Positions 1 to 10,011 are shown, numbered from the stretch's first letter. The stretch is 64,000 bases of DNA from Paenibacillus glycinis (GCF_009909185.1 NZ_JAAAMV010000002.1:496001-560000), one strand, 5' to 3'. Notes: generated by a model not told the origin, from the sequence alone. Numbers and translations: made by a program.

Positions 1-2210
1 TTCATGCCTTCGATCTCCGAACTGATGCACGACGGGCAGCCGTCCTCGCACGGGCATTTCCGAATCAAGTCGATCGCGGCGGCTTTGACCTCGTCGAATC
101 GTTTGTACACGTCGTCGGCAAGCCCGATACCGCCCGGGTAATGGTCGTAAATGAAGATCGTGGGCAGCCCGGTATGGTCGGCTTTGATTTGCGACACGAC
201 ATGAACGTCGCTGCGATCGCACATGACGAGCACCGGCACGATATGGTTGAACACGTTCGCGATGCCAAGCAGCAGCTGTTCCAGCGTCTTCGTCCCCAGC
301 TGCGGGTCGGCTTCGCTAATTTCCAGCCAGGCCGCGCTCGTGTGCAGCTCTTGCTCCGGGAGATGGATCGGACTCGAGCCGATATTTTCCCCCGTCGATA
401 AACGGATTTTTTTGTAAATGGTCGGAATTGCGGTTACGCTGACATCGCCATAACGGATCGTTCCCATCTTCCGGGCGCTGGTCCTGTCGATCTCGAGCAC
501 TTTCGTATGTACGGCCAGGTTCGCATCCGTGTAGTACTCGACGTCCACTTCGCGCACGTACGCCTTCCGATGGTCCCAATCCAGCTTCTCGACTTGGAAT
601 TGGACGCCCTGGTGCAAATAAATCGCTTCGTCGTGCAGCAGCGTCATCGCGCTGAACCGGTCCATCTCCCCGATGATCTTCACGTCGCCCGTAACGGATT
701 GGTCGATGATGACGACGTTCTCCTGGGAGGCGGACCGCAAACTGACGTTGCTTGCCGGGAAGGCCAGATTCGCCCAATAGTACGTATCCTTGTTGCGGTT
801 CAGCACCCGTTCCTCCACCAAGTATTCCATGATGTCCTTCACGTCCAGCGGTCCGAACGCTTCCGTTTCCTTGAACGGCAGCTCGTAAGCCGCGCATTTC
901 AAATGATCGACGAGAATGAGCAGGTTTTCCGGGTTGATCCGCGCGTACTCCGGGGTGCGATCGAAAAAGTAGTCGGGATTTTGAACGATGTATTGGTCGA
1001 TCGGCGTCGAGCCGGCAACCATGACGATCAGCGCTTCGCCGTGCCTGCGTCCTGCCCGCCCCGCCTGCTGCCACGTACTGGCGATGCTTCCGGGGTAGCC
1101 GGTCATGATGCACACCTGCAATTGCCCGATATCGACGCCGAGCTCGAGCGCGTTCGTGCTGACGACGCCGAGAATGTCGCCGTCCCGAAGCCCCTTCTCG
1201 ATCTCGCGCCGCTGCTTCGGCAGATAGCCTCCCCGGTAGCCGCGAATCGATTTCGAGCCCAATTCGTTGCGAACGAGCTCTTGAATATGGCTTAAGATCA
1301 GCTCCACGCGCACCCGGCTGCGGGCGAATACGATCGTTTGGATCTTGTTTCGCAGAAAATCGCGCGCCAGCCGGTTGACCTCGACGGTCGCGCTTTTCCG
1401 GATGTTGAGCGGCTGATTGACGATCGGCGGGTTATAGAAGACGAAATGCTTTCGGCCGCGCGGCGCGCCGTTATCGTCGATCAAGCGCATCGGATTGCCC
1501 GTCAGCCGCTCGGCCAGCTCCTTCGGATTCGCGATCGTCGCCGACGTGCAGATGAAGACGGGATCGCTGCCGTAGAATTTGCAGATGCGCTTCAGACGGC
1601 GAATGACGTTCGCGACATGGCTGCCGAAAACTCCGCGGTAAGTATGCAGCTCGTCGACGACGATGAATTTCAAATTCTCGAACAAGCTCACCCATTTGGT
1701 ATGATGCGGCAAAATCGCCGAATGGAGCATGTCCGGGTTCGTGATGACGATGTGGCCCGCTTTGCGCACGGCCTGCCGGATCGTCGGCGACGTGTCGCCG
1801 TCGTAGGTGTAGCTTTTGATATCGACGCCCATCTCGGCGATGATCTCGTTCAATTCGCTTTTCTGGTCTTGGGCCAGCGCTTTCGTCGGGAAGATGTAGA
1901 GCGCGCGGCTCGTCTCGTCCGTCGCGATGGCCTGCAGCACAGGCAAGTTGTAGCACATCGTCTTGCCGGACGCGGTAGGCGTGACGGCGACGATATTTTC
2001 GCCTTTGTTTACCGCTTCGTACGCGGAATGCTGATGCGTATACAGCTCTTGGATGCCTCGCCGGACCAACGCGTCCCGAATGCGGTCATCCACGCTGTCG
2101 GGGATCGGTCTCGCTTTCGCTTCTTGCGGTTCTATTTCATGCCAGTTGATGACATTGTCGTTGTCGCGCAATTCTTCGATCAGTTCTGGCAACGTTTTCC
2201 TGTTCAGCAT
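1..2210 (-). CDS. mrfA: DEAD/DEAH-box helicase with C-terminal zinc-type Cys cluster (MrfA/YprA family), partial
   Basis: Superfamily 2 helicase of the MrfA (YprA) family, which in B. subtilis repairs mitomycin C damage together with the exonuclease MrfB. 736 residues are visible; the 3' end lies outside the window and only a short C-terminal piece should be missing, since B. subtilis MrfA is about 750 aa. Visible motifs: Walker A TPTASGKT, DELH box (VVDELHTY), SAT (CTSATI), motif VI QQAGRAGRR, and a late CPC-x4-CPSC cluster typical of the zinc-binding C-terminal domain. ATG at 2210 follows AGAGGTGAG. The promoter contains a LexA-like box (separate entry). The mrfB partner, if present, would lie outside the window. 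Confidence 0.9.
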   Translation of the reverse strand, partial: MLNRKTLPELIEELRDNDNVINWHEIEPQEAKARPIPDSVDDRIRDALVRRGIQELYTHQHSAYEAVNKGENIVAVTPTASGKTMCYNLPVLQAIATDETSRALYIFPTKALAQDQKSELNEIIAEMGVDIKSYTYDGDTSPTIRQAVRKAGHIVITNPDMLHSAILPHHTKWVSLFENLKFIVVDELHTYRGVFGSHVANVIRRLKRICKFYGSDPVFICTSATIANPKELAERLTGNPMRLIDDNGAPRGRKHFVFYNPPIVNQPLNIRKSATVEVNRLARDFLRNKIQTIVFARSRVRVELILSHIQELVRNELGSKSIRGYRGGYLPKQRREIEKGLRDGDILGVVSTNALELGVDIGQLQVCIMTGYPGSIASTWQQAGRAGRRHGEALIVMVAGSTPIDQYIVQNPDYFFDRTPEYARINPENLLILVDHLKCAAYELPFKETEAFGPLDVKDIMEYLVEERVLNRNKDTYYWANLAFPASNVSLRSASQENVVIIDQSVTGDVKIIGEMDRFSAMTLLHDEAIYLHQGVQFQVEKLDWDHRKAYVREVDVEYYTDANLAVHTKVLEIDRTSARKMGTIRYGDVSVTAIPTIYKKIRLSTGENIGSSPIHLPEQELHTSAAWLEISEADPQLGTKTLEQLLLGIANVFNHIVPVLVMCDRSDVHVVSQIKADHTGLPTIFIYDHYPGGIGLADDVYKRFDEVKAAAIDLIRKCPCEDGCPSCISSEIEGM

Positions 2211-2236
2211 GAAGGGCTCACCTCTTTATATGCACC

Positions 2237-2265
2237 ATTTTAGCGAATATCTGTTCGCTTGACTA
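2237..2265 (-). promoter_or_regulatory. mrfA promoter with LexA-like box in the spacer
   Basis: On the minus strand, -10 TAAAAT (2242-2237) and a weak -35 TAGTCA (2265-2260) are 17 bp apart. The spacer holds CGAACAGATATTCG (2257-2244), one base away from the Bacillus LexA consensus CGAACRNRYGTTYG. The placement between -35 and -10 is a classic repressor position. LexA control is inference. Confidence 0.5.
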
Positions 2266-2417
2266 GGGAGAAGTAGAATCAGGTATGAATCGACGGATTC
2301 GAAGCGCCTAGACAGGTCGAGCAGATGACCGATTTGGCAAATAAATGCCGTTCTCGGCAGCCGGCGCCTGCCGGAAAGGCAAAAGGCACTCGGGAGGGCC
2401 GACCTGCCGGAAAACGC

Positions 2418-2511
2418 GAAAAAGCCCTCGGAAGGGCCGAAGCATGCGGCAGCGTTGAACAACTATTCAACGGATGCCGGTCAAGTTCCAGCAAACCTTC
2501 CAAGGGCTTTA
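2418..2511 (-). terminator. Long-armed terminator after the YfhP-like gene
   Basis: The arms at 2421-2435 and 2497-2511 pair over about 15 bp with one mismatch, and on the minus strand the structure runs into TTTTTCGC. A smaller hairpin (GTTGAA/TTCAAC, 2454-2471) sits in the 61-nt loop. It lies 32 bp past the stop of the gene at 2543. The rest of the 2211-2542 gap holds a degenerate copy of the left arm region (2366-2402) and the mrfA promoter; no gene was seen. Confidence 0.55.
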
Positions 2512-2542
2512 AATTAGAATCTGCTTTATGCAATGGCTATGA

Positions 2543-3517
2543 TCACACGAAAGGCGGCTGCCATGATTTCTTGTTCCAGCCGATGTGTTCGCTGAGCACG
2601 TTCATGTTGCGGTCCAGCGTGACGGCCGCGCTGAACGGCATGCCGTGGTGATGCCAGAACCGGACGTCGCTCCACGTCACCAGGTACCCGTCGACCTTCT
2701 CCTGCACTTTCACGTGGATGCGGTTCGAGAAATGGTGGAACGCGCGCACGCCGTCGGCGCCCATCGTCGCTTTCGCCGCGTCCGCGAGGTTTTCCGGCTT
2801 CGCTTTCGAGAGGCAGGCGACCTCGTTCACCCGGCCGTTCCGGTAGTAACCGGTCAGATATTCGTCGCCAAGGTCAGCCACGAACTGCCAGGATGCGCCG
2901 AGCAGCGTCGGGAGCATCGTGATCCGCGTGTCTTCCAGTTGGTATTTCGCGCTTAGCTTGCCGATGACGCTTCGGTACACCGCGAGCCGCCAGGCCAGAT
3001 AAACGGCAGTTAACCCGTAGACGAGCCGGAATACGAGCACGGCATGCGGGTAGCCGAACAGCCATAGCATAGCCGCCGTCCCGTGCGCCGCGAACAGATA
3101 CGGATCGAATAGGCTAAGCACGTCGAGGTGCAGCCATTTTTGCGTGAACGGCCTTAAGCATTGCACGCCGTACGCGTTGAACAAGTCCAGGACGATATGA
3201 AAACAAACCGCGATCAAGGTCCACAGGACGACGGTCCCGCTCCATGCTTGCGCTCCGAACAACCACGCGATGGGCAGTCCGAGCAGCGGAGCCCATAGAA
3301 ACGGCGCGGGCAGAGAATGCGTCAAGCCCCGGTGATGCCTAATGTACGCGGAAGGCCCGCGCAGCCGCATGACGGAGTCGAAATCCGGAGCGTGGCTGCC
3401 GATCAACGTCGCCGCGAGCACGGCATGCTGCAGCTCCGGATGAGCCGCAACGACGGGATTCGCAATGGCCAAGCCTGCAAGCGTAACGCCAAACAAGAGA
3501 TGACTTCCGGTATCCAT
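2543..3517 (-). CDS. YfhP-like membrane-bound metal-dependent hydrolase (DUF457 type)
   Basis: A 324-residue integral membrane protein. The N-terminus MDTGSHLLFG, the APDFD motif near residue 45, and the histidine-rich RHHRGLTHS near residue 60 are hallmarks of the LexA-independent YdjM/YfhP metal-dependent hydrolase family. Four or five hydrophobic segments fill the first 190 residues; the C-terminal third is soluble and basic. The substrate is not known. The gene follows rnz (stop 3604) with an 86-bp gap and is followed by a long terminator. The start ATG at 3517 is preceded by AAGGGACGATGATGC, a weak ribosome site. Confidence 0.8.
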   Translation of the reverse strand: MDTGSHLLFGVTLAGLAIANPVVAAHPELQHAVLAATLIGSHAPDFDSVMRLRGPSAYIRHHRGLTHSLPAPFLWAPLLGLPIAWLFGAQAWSGTVVLWTLIAVCFHIVLDLFNAYGVQCLRPFTQKWLHLDVLSLFDPYLFAAHGTAAMLWLFGYPHAVLVFRLVYGLTAVYLAWRLAVYRSVIGKLSAKYQLEDTRITMLPTLLGASWQFVADLGDEYLTGYYRNGRVNEVACLSKAKPENLADAAKATMGADGVRAFHHFSNRIHVKVQEKVDGYLVTWSDVRFWHHHGMPFSAAVTLDRNMNVLSEHIGWNKKSWQPPFV

Positions 3518-3603
3518 GCATCATCGTCCCTTCGTCTGCTGTATCGTCGTCGGTCTTCGGCAACATCGTATCAGCGGACTGTCAAGGGAGCGTTTGCGAA
3601 TTT

Positions 3604-4542
3604 TTACGAATTTGTAAGGGGCGGCCTCGGGATGAGAATATCGGTCATCTCGACGGCGGGCTCGATCTCCGCGAAAATGTCCTTCACCCCGTTCGCCAGC
3701 TCCGCCACGGCCTCGTCGTCGTATCGGGAGCTGAAGTGCGTGACCACCAGCCGTTTCGCTCCGGCATCCCGGGCGATCTCGGCGGCTTGCGTGAACGTCG
3801 AGTGGCCGTAGGCGGCCGCCTTCTCCTCGAGTCCACCGGCAAACGTGGCCTCGTGCACGAGCAGATCGGCGTTCATGGCAAGCCTTACCGCATTGTCGCA
3901 GGGTCGCGTATCGCCGAGAATCGTCACGACGCGGCCCGGCTGCGGGGTTCCGGCGACGTCCGAAGCGGCGATGCTGCGGCCGCATTCCAGCGTAATATCC
4001 TCCCCGCGCTTCAGCTTGCCGTAGAGCGGCCCTGCCGGCACGCCCAGCTCGCCGAGCCGCTTCAGATTCAATGGCCCCGGCTGCGGGCGTTCCGTGATCC
4101 TGTAGCCGAAGCAAGGCAAGCGATGCTGCAGCTCGGCCGCTTCGACGACGTAACGGTCGTCCGCGACAACCTCGCCTTCGGCGATCTCGACGACGTTCAA
4201 TTCATAGCCCAAATGAACCCCGGTCAGCTCGAAGATACCGGCCAAATACCGGCGCAGCCCGGACGGACCGTAAATGGTCAGCGGACCCGCGCCTTCGAAA
4301 TACCCGCGGCTGCTGAGCAAGCCGGGCAAGCCGTAAATATGATCGCCATGCAGATGCGTGACGAAGATCCGTTCCAGCTTGTTCAATTTGAAACGGCTGC
4401 CGAGCATGCGGTGCTGCGTGCCCTCTCCGACGTCGAACAACCAGAAGCCGCATTGCGGCTCCGGCAGCGACAGGGCGATCGACGTGACGTTGCGCGTTCG
4501 GGTCGGCCTCCCCGCGCTGGTACCGAGAAACGTTAGCTGCAA
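3604..4542 (-). CDS. rnz: Ribonuclease Z (tRNA 3' endonuclease)
   Basis: A cytosolic zinc endonuclease of the metallo-beta-lactamase fold that cuts the 3' trailer from tRNA precursors lacking an encoded CCA. The product is 312 aa, the usual length for the short bacterial form. The zinc signature HLHGDHIYG is near residue 60, and further ligands fall in FDVGEGTQ, LLVHEATF and VTHFSSRY. I chose the TTG at 4542 because GGAGGG lies six bases upstream and because LQLTFLGT aligns with the normal N-terminus; the longer reading from the ATG at 4575 adds 11 unlikely residues. It precedes the YfhP-like gene on the same strand. Confidence 0.93.
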   Translation of the reverse strand: MQLTFLGTSAGRPTRTRNVTSIALSLPEPQCGFWLFDVGEGTQHRMLGSRFKLNKLERIFVTHLHGDHIYGLPGLLSSRGYFEGAGPLTIYGPSGLRRYLAGIFELTGVHLGYELNVVEIAEGEVVADDRYVVEAAELQHRLPCFGYRITERPQPGPLNLKRLGELGVPAGPLYGKLKRGEDITLECGRSIAASDVAGTPQPGRVVTILGDTRPCDNAVRLAMNADLLVHEATFAGGLEEKAAAYGHSTFTQAAEIARDAGAKRLVVTHFSSRYDDEAVAELANGVKDIFAEIEPAVEMTDILIPRPPLTNS

Positions 4543-4641
4543 GCTGTTCCCTCCATTTCTTCCGCCATTACCCATTCTTATAAAATACCCTCCGGAAGGC
4601 AGGGTTCATACCATGCTCCGGAGGGTACGCCGTCATTCGGC

Positions 4642-7600
4642 TTATACTTTCTCGACGTTAAAATATTGCGCTTCGGGATGCGCGAAGACCATCGCGGATA
4701 CGGACGCCTCCGGCTCCATCATAAAACCTTCCGTCAGCTGCACGCCGATGTCCTCGGGACGCATGAGCTCGAACAGCGGTTCCTGGTCTTCCAGGTTCGG
4801 ACACGCCGGGTAGCCGAACGATACGCGAATGCCTTGATAACGCGCGCCGTGGCGCTGCTTCATCGTCATCTCCGGCGGATCCGGGAAGCCCCACGTGTCG
4901 CGCATCAGGTGGTGAACGCGCTCGGCCATTGCTTCCGCGACCTCGAGCGCCACCGATTGCAGCGCATGGGAACGCAGATAATCGCCGTTATCCTTCAGCT
5001 CGCTCGCTTTCTCGCGCACGCCCTCGCCGGCCGTGACGACGAGGAAGCCGACATAATCCATGACGCCGCTCTCCACGGACTTGAGGAAATCCGCCAGGCA
5101 CAGGTACGGCTCCACCTGCTGCCTCGGGAACGTGAAGCGCTTGATCTCCACGCCCGGCTGCTGCGGATCGTACACGATGATGTCGTTGCCCGAGGACTGC
5201 GCCGGGAAGAAACGGTACATCCCATGCGCCTGAAGCAGCCCTTTCGCCGCCTCGTCCAGCAAGGTGTCGACCGTCTCCTTCAGATTGACCGCCTTCTCGT
5301 TGCCTTCCTTGAGCAGTTGATCGACGTTGCCCTTGAGGCCAAGGTGATGACCGAGCAGCATCTGCATGTTGACGTAAGGCACGATATGCGGGATCGGCAC
5401 GTTACGCAGGACATGGCGCTCCAGATCCGGCGGGATATAGACCGGCGCATCCGGCGAAATGGTCGATTTCACCGCGCGGGTCAATTCCGGCAGCGGCTTC
5501 TTCACTTCTTCTTCCAGGCCGCCGGATGCCTTGAACGCCGCCATTTCATCCTCGTAGATCCGGCGCTGATCGGTATTCATAAGCTTGTTCGCGATATCCA
5601 ATCCGTCCATCGCGTCCTTGGCGTACAGCACGAGGCCGTCGTATTCCGGGCCGATCCGCGTCTTGGTGAATTTCCGCGTCAGCGCCGCGCCGCCGACCAG
5701 AATCGGCGCATCGATGCCGGCATTGCGCAAATCCTGCGCCGTCACGACCATCTGCTGCGCCGACTTGACGAGCAGGCCGGACAGACCGATCGCGTCGACC
5801 GGCTCCTTGCGATAGGCTTCGATCAGCTGCTCGGGCGGAACCTTGATGCCGAGGTTGATGATCTTGTACCCGTTGTTCGACAGGATGATCTCGACCAGAT
5901 TCTTGCCGATATCGTGCACGTCGCCCTTGACGGTCGCGAGGATGATCTTCCCTTTGACCGCGGATTCCGTCTTCTCCATATGCGGCTCGAGGTAGGTGAC
6001 GGAGGCCTTCATGACCTCGGCGCTCTGCAGCACTTCCGCGACGATCAGCTCGTTGTTGTTGAACAGCCGGCCGACCTCTTCCATGCCCCGCATGAGCGCG
6101 CCGTTGATGATGTCGAGCGGCGGGTACTTCGCCATGGCAAGGTCAAGATCCGGATAGAGTCCTTCCTTCGTGCCTTCCACGACGTAGGAAGCGAGCCGCT
6201 CCTCCAGCGTCAACGTCGAGATCTTCTCCTTCTTCACGACCTTCTTCTCGCGGAAGGCGGCCACGAAAGCGGCGAGCGTATCGTCGTTCGTATTGTAGAT
6301 CAGTTCTTCCGCCAAGCGGCGTTCTTCTTCCGGAATCGACGCGTACCGCTCCAGCTTCTCCGTATTGACGATCGCGTAGTCGAGGCCGGCCTTGGTCGTG
6401 TGATACAGGTAGACCGAGTTCAGCACCTCGCGGCCCGCGTCCGGCAGACCGAACGAGATGTTGCTTAGGCCGAGAATCGTCTTGGCCCGCGGGTATTTGG
6501 CTTTGATCATCTTGATCCCTTCGATCGTCTCCACGGCGGAGCCGATGTACTGCGGATCGCCGGAGCCGACCGGGAACATGTTCGGATCGAAAATGATGTC
6601 CTCCGGCTGCATGCCGTACTTCCCCGTGAGGAGCTCGTACGAACGCGTGGCCACTTCCATCTTGGCTTCGCGCGAGACCGCTTGTCCGCGCTCGTCGATC
6701 AGGATGCACACGACCGCCGCGCCGTAGCGGTGGATGAGCGGGAGAATCTTCTCGAACTTCGTTTCGCCGTCCTCCAGGTTGATGGAGTTGATGATCGCTT
6801 TGCCTTGCGAGTATTTGAGCCCCAGCTCGATGATGTGGTCGTAAGTCGAATCGAGCATGAGCGGCACCTTGATTTTCTTCACGACTTCCGGCAGAAACCG
6901 GTGCACCGCGTAGGACTCGTCGATGTCGGTGTCTTGCAGGTTGATGTCGATGACATGCGCGCCGCCCTTCACCTGGGCGCGGGCGATCTCCGATGCCTCG
7001 TCGAATTTCTCTTCCTTGATCAGGCGCTTGAATTTGCGCGAGCCGGAAATGTTGGTCCGTTCCCCGATCATGATCGGCCGGTTATCCTCTTCGATGAACA
7101 CCGTCTCGATTCCGGACACCGCCGGCGGATGATCGCCGTACTGCCTCCGCGGCGCATAGTCAGCCAGCGTCTCGGCCAGCGCGCGAATATGGTCGGGTGT
7201 CGTTCCGCAGCAGCCGCCGGCGATGTTCAGCCAGCCGTGCTCGGCGAAATCCGCGATCTTCTTCGCCAGCGACGCCGGCGACTCGTGATAGTTTCCGTTC
7301 TCGTCCGGGAGACCTGCATTGGGGTAGCAGCTGACCGCGGTACGCGCGATTTCGGAGAGCGACCGGATGTGGTCGCGCATGAATTCCGGACCGGTGGCGC
7401 AGTTCAAGCCGATGGAAATCGGGTTCATATGCTCAAGCGAGATATAGAACGATTCGATGTTTTGGCCGGCCAGCGTCGTGCCCATCGGCTCGATCGTGCC
7501 GGAAATCATCAACGGCAGCGCGGTGCCGGTCGCCTCGTAGGCTTTGTGAATGCCGATCGTGCCGGCCTTGACGTTCAACGTATCCTGCGACGTCTCCAGC

Positions 7601-8079
7601 AGCATCGCGTCCACGCCGCCTTCGATCAAGGCCAAGGCTTGTTCATAATAGTCGTCCACCAGTTGGTCGAACGTCACGCCGCCCGTGACGGACAACGTCT
7701 TGGTCGTCGGTCCGAGCGCGCCCGCTACGAATCGCGGCTTGTCCGGCGTCGAATATTTATCCGCCGCCTCGCGCGCGAGCTTCGCCGCGGCCAGGTTGAT
7801 CTCCCGCGCTTTCTCCGGAATGTCGTATTCCGCCAGCACGACGCCTGTCGCGCCAAATGTATTCGTCTCGAGAATATCCGCGCCCGCGGCCAAATATTCC
7901 TCATGGATGTCGCGGATGACATCCGGACGGGTCAGCACGAGCATCTCGTTGCAGCCCTCCAGCTCTTCGCCGCCGAAGTCGGCCGGACCCAGATCGCGCT
8001 GCTGAATCATCGTGCCCATCGCGCCGTCCAGAATGAGGATGCGTTTCGCCAGCATGTCCTGTATCGTCGGTTTCGTCAT
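4642..8079 (-). CDS. metH: Cobalamin-dependent methionine synthase
   Basis: Transfers a methyl group from methyltetrahydrofolate to homocysteine via methylcobalamin, the last step of methionine synthesis. The product is 1145 aa with the full four-module layout: homocysteine-binding barrel (about 1-310, zinc ligands C227, C290, C291 in NCATG and GGCCGT), pterin-binding barrel (about 335-600), cap and B12 domain (about 620-835, base-off motif DVHDIGKN at 720-727), and AdoMet reactivation domain (about 870-1145). ATG 8079 follows GGAAGGGAAG; an upstream in-frame ATG at 8217 would add 46 residues with no family match. No cobalamin or SAM riboswitch was recognised in the short leader. A divergent methionine-salvage gene lies upstream. 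Confidence 0.96.
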   Translation of the reverse strand: MTKPTIQDMLAKRILILDGAMGTMIQQRDLGPADFGGEELEGCNEMLVLTRPDVIRDIHEEYLAAGADILETNTFGATGVVLAEYDIPEKAREINLAAAKLAREAADKYSTPDKPRFVAGALGPTTKTLSVTGGVTFDQLVDDYYEQALALIEGGVDAMLLETSQDTLNVKAGTIGIHKAYEATGTALPLMISGTIEPMGTTLAGQNIESFYISLEHMNPISIGLNCATGPEFMRDHIRSLSEIARTAVSCYPNAGLPDENGNYHESPASLAKKIADFAEHGWLNIAGGCCGTTPDHIRALAETLADYAPRRQYGDHPPAVSGIETVFIEEDNRPIMIGERTNISGSRKFKRLIKEEKFDEASEIARAQVKGGAHVIDINLQDTDIDESYAVHRFLPEVVKKIKVPLMLDSTYDHIIELGLKYSQGKAIINSINLEDGETKFEKILPLIHRYGAAVVCILIDERGQAVSREAKMEVATRSYELLTGKYGMQPEDIIFDPNMFPVGSGDPQYIGSAVETIEGIKMIKAKYPRAKTILGLSNISFGLPDAGREVLNSVYLYHTTKAGLDYAIVNTEKLERYASIPEEERRLAEELIYNTNDDTLAAFVAAFREKKVVKKEKISTLTLEERLASYVVEGTKEGLYPDLDLAMAKYPPLDIINGALMRGMEEVGRLFNNNELIVAEVLQSAEVMKASVTYLEPHMEKTESAVKGKIILATVKGDVHDIGKNLVEIILSNNGYKIINLGIKVPPEQLIEAYRKEPVDAIGLSGLLVKSAQQMVVTAQDLRNAGIDAPILVGGAALTRKFTKTRIGPEYDGLVLYAKDAMDGLDIANKLMNTDQRRIYEDEMAAFKASGGLEEEVKKPLPELTRAVKSTISPDAPVYIPPDLERHVLRNVPIPHIVPYVNMQMLLGHHLGLKGNVDQLLKEGNEKAVNLKETVDTLLDEAAKGLLQAHGMYRFFPAQSSGNDIIVYDPQQPGVEIKRFTFPRQQVEPYLCLADFLKSVESGVMDYVGFLVVTAGEGVREKASELKDNGDYLRSHALQSVALEVAEAMAERVHHLMRDTWGFPDPPEMTMKQRHGARYQGIRVSFGYPACPNLEDQEPLFELMRPEDIGVQLTEGFMMEPEASVSAMVFAHPEAQYFNVEKV

Positions 8080-8232
8080 TGATGCACTTCCCTTCCGAAG
8101 CTGCCGCTCATCGCCGACCTGAAGCAGGGCTTGCCCCACGGTTCGACAAAAAGTCATTTCCCTATACTCTACCAGAATTCCAACCTTGTGAAAAGGCATG
8201 AACGCCCGTTTTCCCATGCGGCCTCGACTCGG

Positions 8233-8261
8233 TCGACAGGGCTACCAATATGTTTTATAAT
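8233..8261 (+). promoter_or_regulatory. SigA-type promoter of the acireductone dioxygenase gene
   Basis: -35 TCGACA (8233-8238), 17-bp spacer, perfect -10 TATAAT (8256-8261), 46 bp before the ATG. It sits in the metH/mtnD divergent gap. Confidence 0.65.
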
Positions 8262-8306
8262 TATTCTTATCGGAAATACGATTATCATTTGAAACGAGGG
8301 ATTCGC

Positions 8307-8843
8307 ATGGCAGAGATCCGTGTACGCAGCACGAACGAACGCATCAGCGGCGAAGAGAACGTCCGCGCGTTTTTGGACAAACAAGAGGTCTTGTACGAAC
8401 ATTGGGACGCTTCCAAGCTTCCTGCCGAACTTCATAACAAATTCGTGCTGAGCGACGAAGAGAAAGCGACGATCCTTTCCACGTTCGATTCCGAGATCCG
8501 CGACCTGGCCGCTCGCCGCGGTTATCAGATCTGGGATGTCATCTCCTTGTCGGACGCAACGCCGAACATCGAAGAGCTGTTGAAGAAATTCGAGCAAATC
8601 CACACGCATACCGAGGACGAAATCCGCGGCATCGTTTCCGGACGCGGCATCTTCATCATCAAAGGCGACGAGAACACCGGCTACTTCGACGTCGAGCTCG
8701 AACCCGGCGACGTGATCTCCGTTCCGGAGAACAAAGCGCATTTCTTCACGCTGATGGACAACCGCGAGATCATCGCCGTTCGCCTGTTCATCGAGAAGGA
8801 CGGCTGGATCGCGAACAATATCGAAGATCCGACGTTCGCTTAA
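8307..8843 (+). CDS. mtnD: Acireductone dioxygenase, cupin (MtnD-like)
   Basis: Predicted cytosolic metal dioxygenase of the methionine salvage pathway, which oxidises 1,2-dihydroxy-3-keto-5-methylthiopentene to the keto acid precursor of methionine and formate. 178 aa, the usual size. The cupin metal site is visible as HTHTEDE (HxHxxxE) near residue 94 and a later histidine in ENKAHFF. ATG 8307 follows CGAGGG by six bases. No other mtn genes are adjacent, but metH is divergent upstream, so methionine synthesis and salvage sit together. A long inverted repeat and a strong terminator follow. Confidence 0.9.
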   Translation: MAEIRVRSTNERISGEENVRAFLDKQEVLYEHWDASKLPAELHNKFVLSDEEKATILSTFDSEIRDLAARRGYQIWDVISLSDATPNIEELLKKFEQIHTHTEDEIRGIVSGRGIFIIKGDENTGYFDVELEPGDVISVPENKAHFFTLMDNREIIAVRLFIEKDGWIANNIEDPTFA

Positions 8844-8858
8844 AAGCATTTCGAAGGG

Positions 8859-8997
8859 AGTGACCTGCGGTCGGTATGGGTCTGCGATCGCTGTTGTAGT
8901 TCTGATTTCTTTGATTATGTATAAGATTAGCGGTTGAAATCAGACTACAAAGGCGACCGCTGACGCTGCTTCAACTCCATACCGACCTCCGGTCACT
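8859..8997. repeat. 139-bp imperfect inverted-repeat element
   Basis: AGTGACCTGCGGTCGGTATGG at 8859 pairs with the reverse complement at 8977-8997 with two mismatches. Further in, GTAGTTCTGATTT pairs with AAATCAGACTAC. The whole is a near-continuous stem of about 50 bp around a short AT-rich centre. No open reading frame lies inside. It resembles a MITE or a large RNA hairpin; no second copy was noticed in this window. Confidence 0.6.
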
Positions 8998-9030
8998 ATT
9001 TATTCGCGATGCATTTCGCTCTCTAAAAGA

Positions 9031-9082
9031 AAACAAAGAAAAAGGAGACCTTTCCGCGGATTGGTCTCCTTTTTCTTTGTTT
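9031..9082. terminator. Perfect 20-bp bidirectional terminator
   Basis: The 20-bp arms (9031-9050 and 9063-9082) are perfectly complementary around a 12-nt loop. An A-rich left arm and T-rich right arm give U-runs in both directions. It serves the convergent mtnD (+) and HAD hydrolase (-) genes. From 9083 to 9202 nothing further was seen. Confidence 0.85.
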
Positions 9083-9202
9083 GATGACAAAAGCTCCATT
9101 AAGAAATTGCGTACAAAGTCCCTGCGCTTTTCGATGGCGATTGAAGGCGGTGAACCAAGCGATTTCGGAATTTGCTTGCCGCCTGCCCCCTCGCAGTGCT
9201 GC

Positions 9203-9988
9203 TTAGAGCAGCAGCGGCAGCAGTTCTTCCAGATGCTTGATTTCATGGGTAGGAATGATTTCATCCGTGCGCGTCATGCCGTGGCGGTTGATCCATACGG
9301 ACGACATGCCGATGGTATTCGCGCCGAGAATATCGGTCGTCAGCTTGTCTCCGACCATGATGCCGTGTTCCGGTTCGATGCCGAGACGTTCGAGCGCGTG
9401 GCGGAAAATGTCCGGGGACGGTTTTCCTTTGCCGAATTCGCCCGAAATGATGATGTGATCGAAGTAAGGCGCGATGTTCGGCACGCCCGCCAGCTTCTCG
9501 CGCTGCAGATCGGGGGAACCGTTCGTAAGCAGCAGCAGCTTGTAGCTGCCTTTCAATTTATCCAGGACGGCGAACGTCTCTTCGTAGACGTACGGCCGTT
9601 TCCGGCGTTCGGCCGGAAACCGTTCCGCCAGCTGGGCGCCGAGCGCTTCGTCGTCGATGCCGAGCGCATTCAGGCCGCGCGTCCACGCTTCCTTCCGATA
9701 CTCCGGCGCCAGCTGCTGAAGCTGGCGGAACTCCGCTTGCTCGCCTTCCAGGAAATTCGCCCACAATCCTTCGAACGGGTTGATGCCGATCATCTTCGTG
9801 AACGGGTACGTCTCGTAGGATTCGTAGAGGGCGCGGGCTTCGCGCCGCACCGCCTCCTCCAATGCTTTTGCATTCACGCCCGTCTGGGCTGCAGCCGCTT
9901 CGCAGGTCGCGTCGAACGCCTCCTGCACGCTGCGGTCGTCCCACAGCAGCGTATCATCCAAATCGAACAGAACTGCTTGTTTCGCCAT
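9203..9988 (-). CDS. HAD-superfamily hydrolase, YjjG/pyrimidine 5'-nucleotidase-like
   Basis: A 261-residue cytosolic haloacid dehalogenase-type phosphatase. Motif I is FDLDDTLL (nucleophile Asp near residue 9), motif II LLLTNGSP, and motifs III/IV are the Lys in KGKPSPDIF and VGDKLTTDI. An alpha-helical cap of about 100 residues follows motif I, as in the YjjG/YsaA group that dephosphorylates nucleotides or other small phosphates; the exact substrate cannot be told. ATG 9988 was chosen because MAKQAVLFDLDD is the family N-terminus; the frame extends 42 codons upstream without similarity. The next upstream gene ends 23 bp before it, suggesting one transcript. Confidence 0.88.
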   Translation of the reverse strand: MAKQAVLFDLDDTLLWDDRSVQEAFDATCEAAAAQTGVNAKALEEAVRREARALYESYETYPFTKMIGINPFEGLWANFLEGEQAEFRQLQQLAPEYRKEAWTRGLNALGIDDEALGAQLAERFPAERRKRPYVYEETFAVLDKLKGSYKLLLLTNGSPDLQREKLAGVPNIAPYFDHIIISGEFGKGKPSPDIFRHALERLGIEPEHGIMVGDKLTTDILGANTIGMSSVWINRHGMTRTDEIIPTHEIKHLEELLPLLL

Positions 9989-10011
9989 GGTTTCTCGTGC
10001 ACTCCACTCTG

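Noticed and set aside
4666-6468. 600-codon open frame on the plus strand opposite metH
   Set aside because: Arg/His/Asp-rich, no ribosome site, no family match; it mirrors the codon pattern of metH in GC-rich DNA.
8080-8232. Cobalamin or SAM riboswitch before metH
   Set aside because: The leader is too short and no B12-box or S-box core or terminator was seen.
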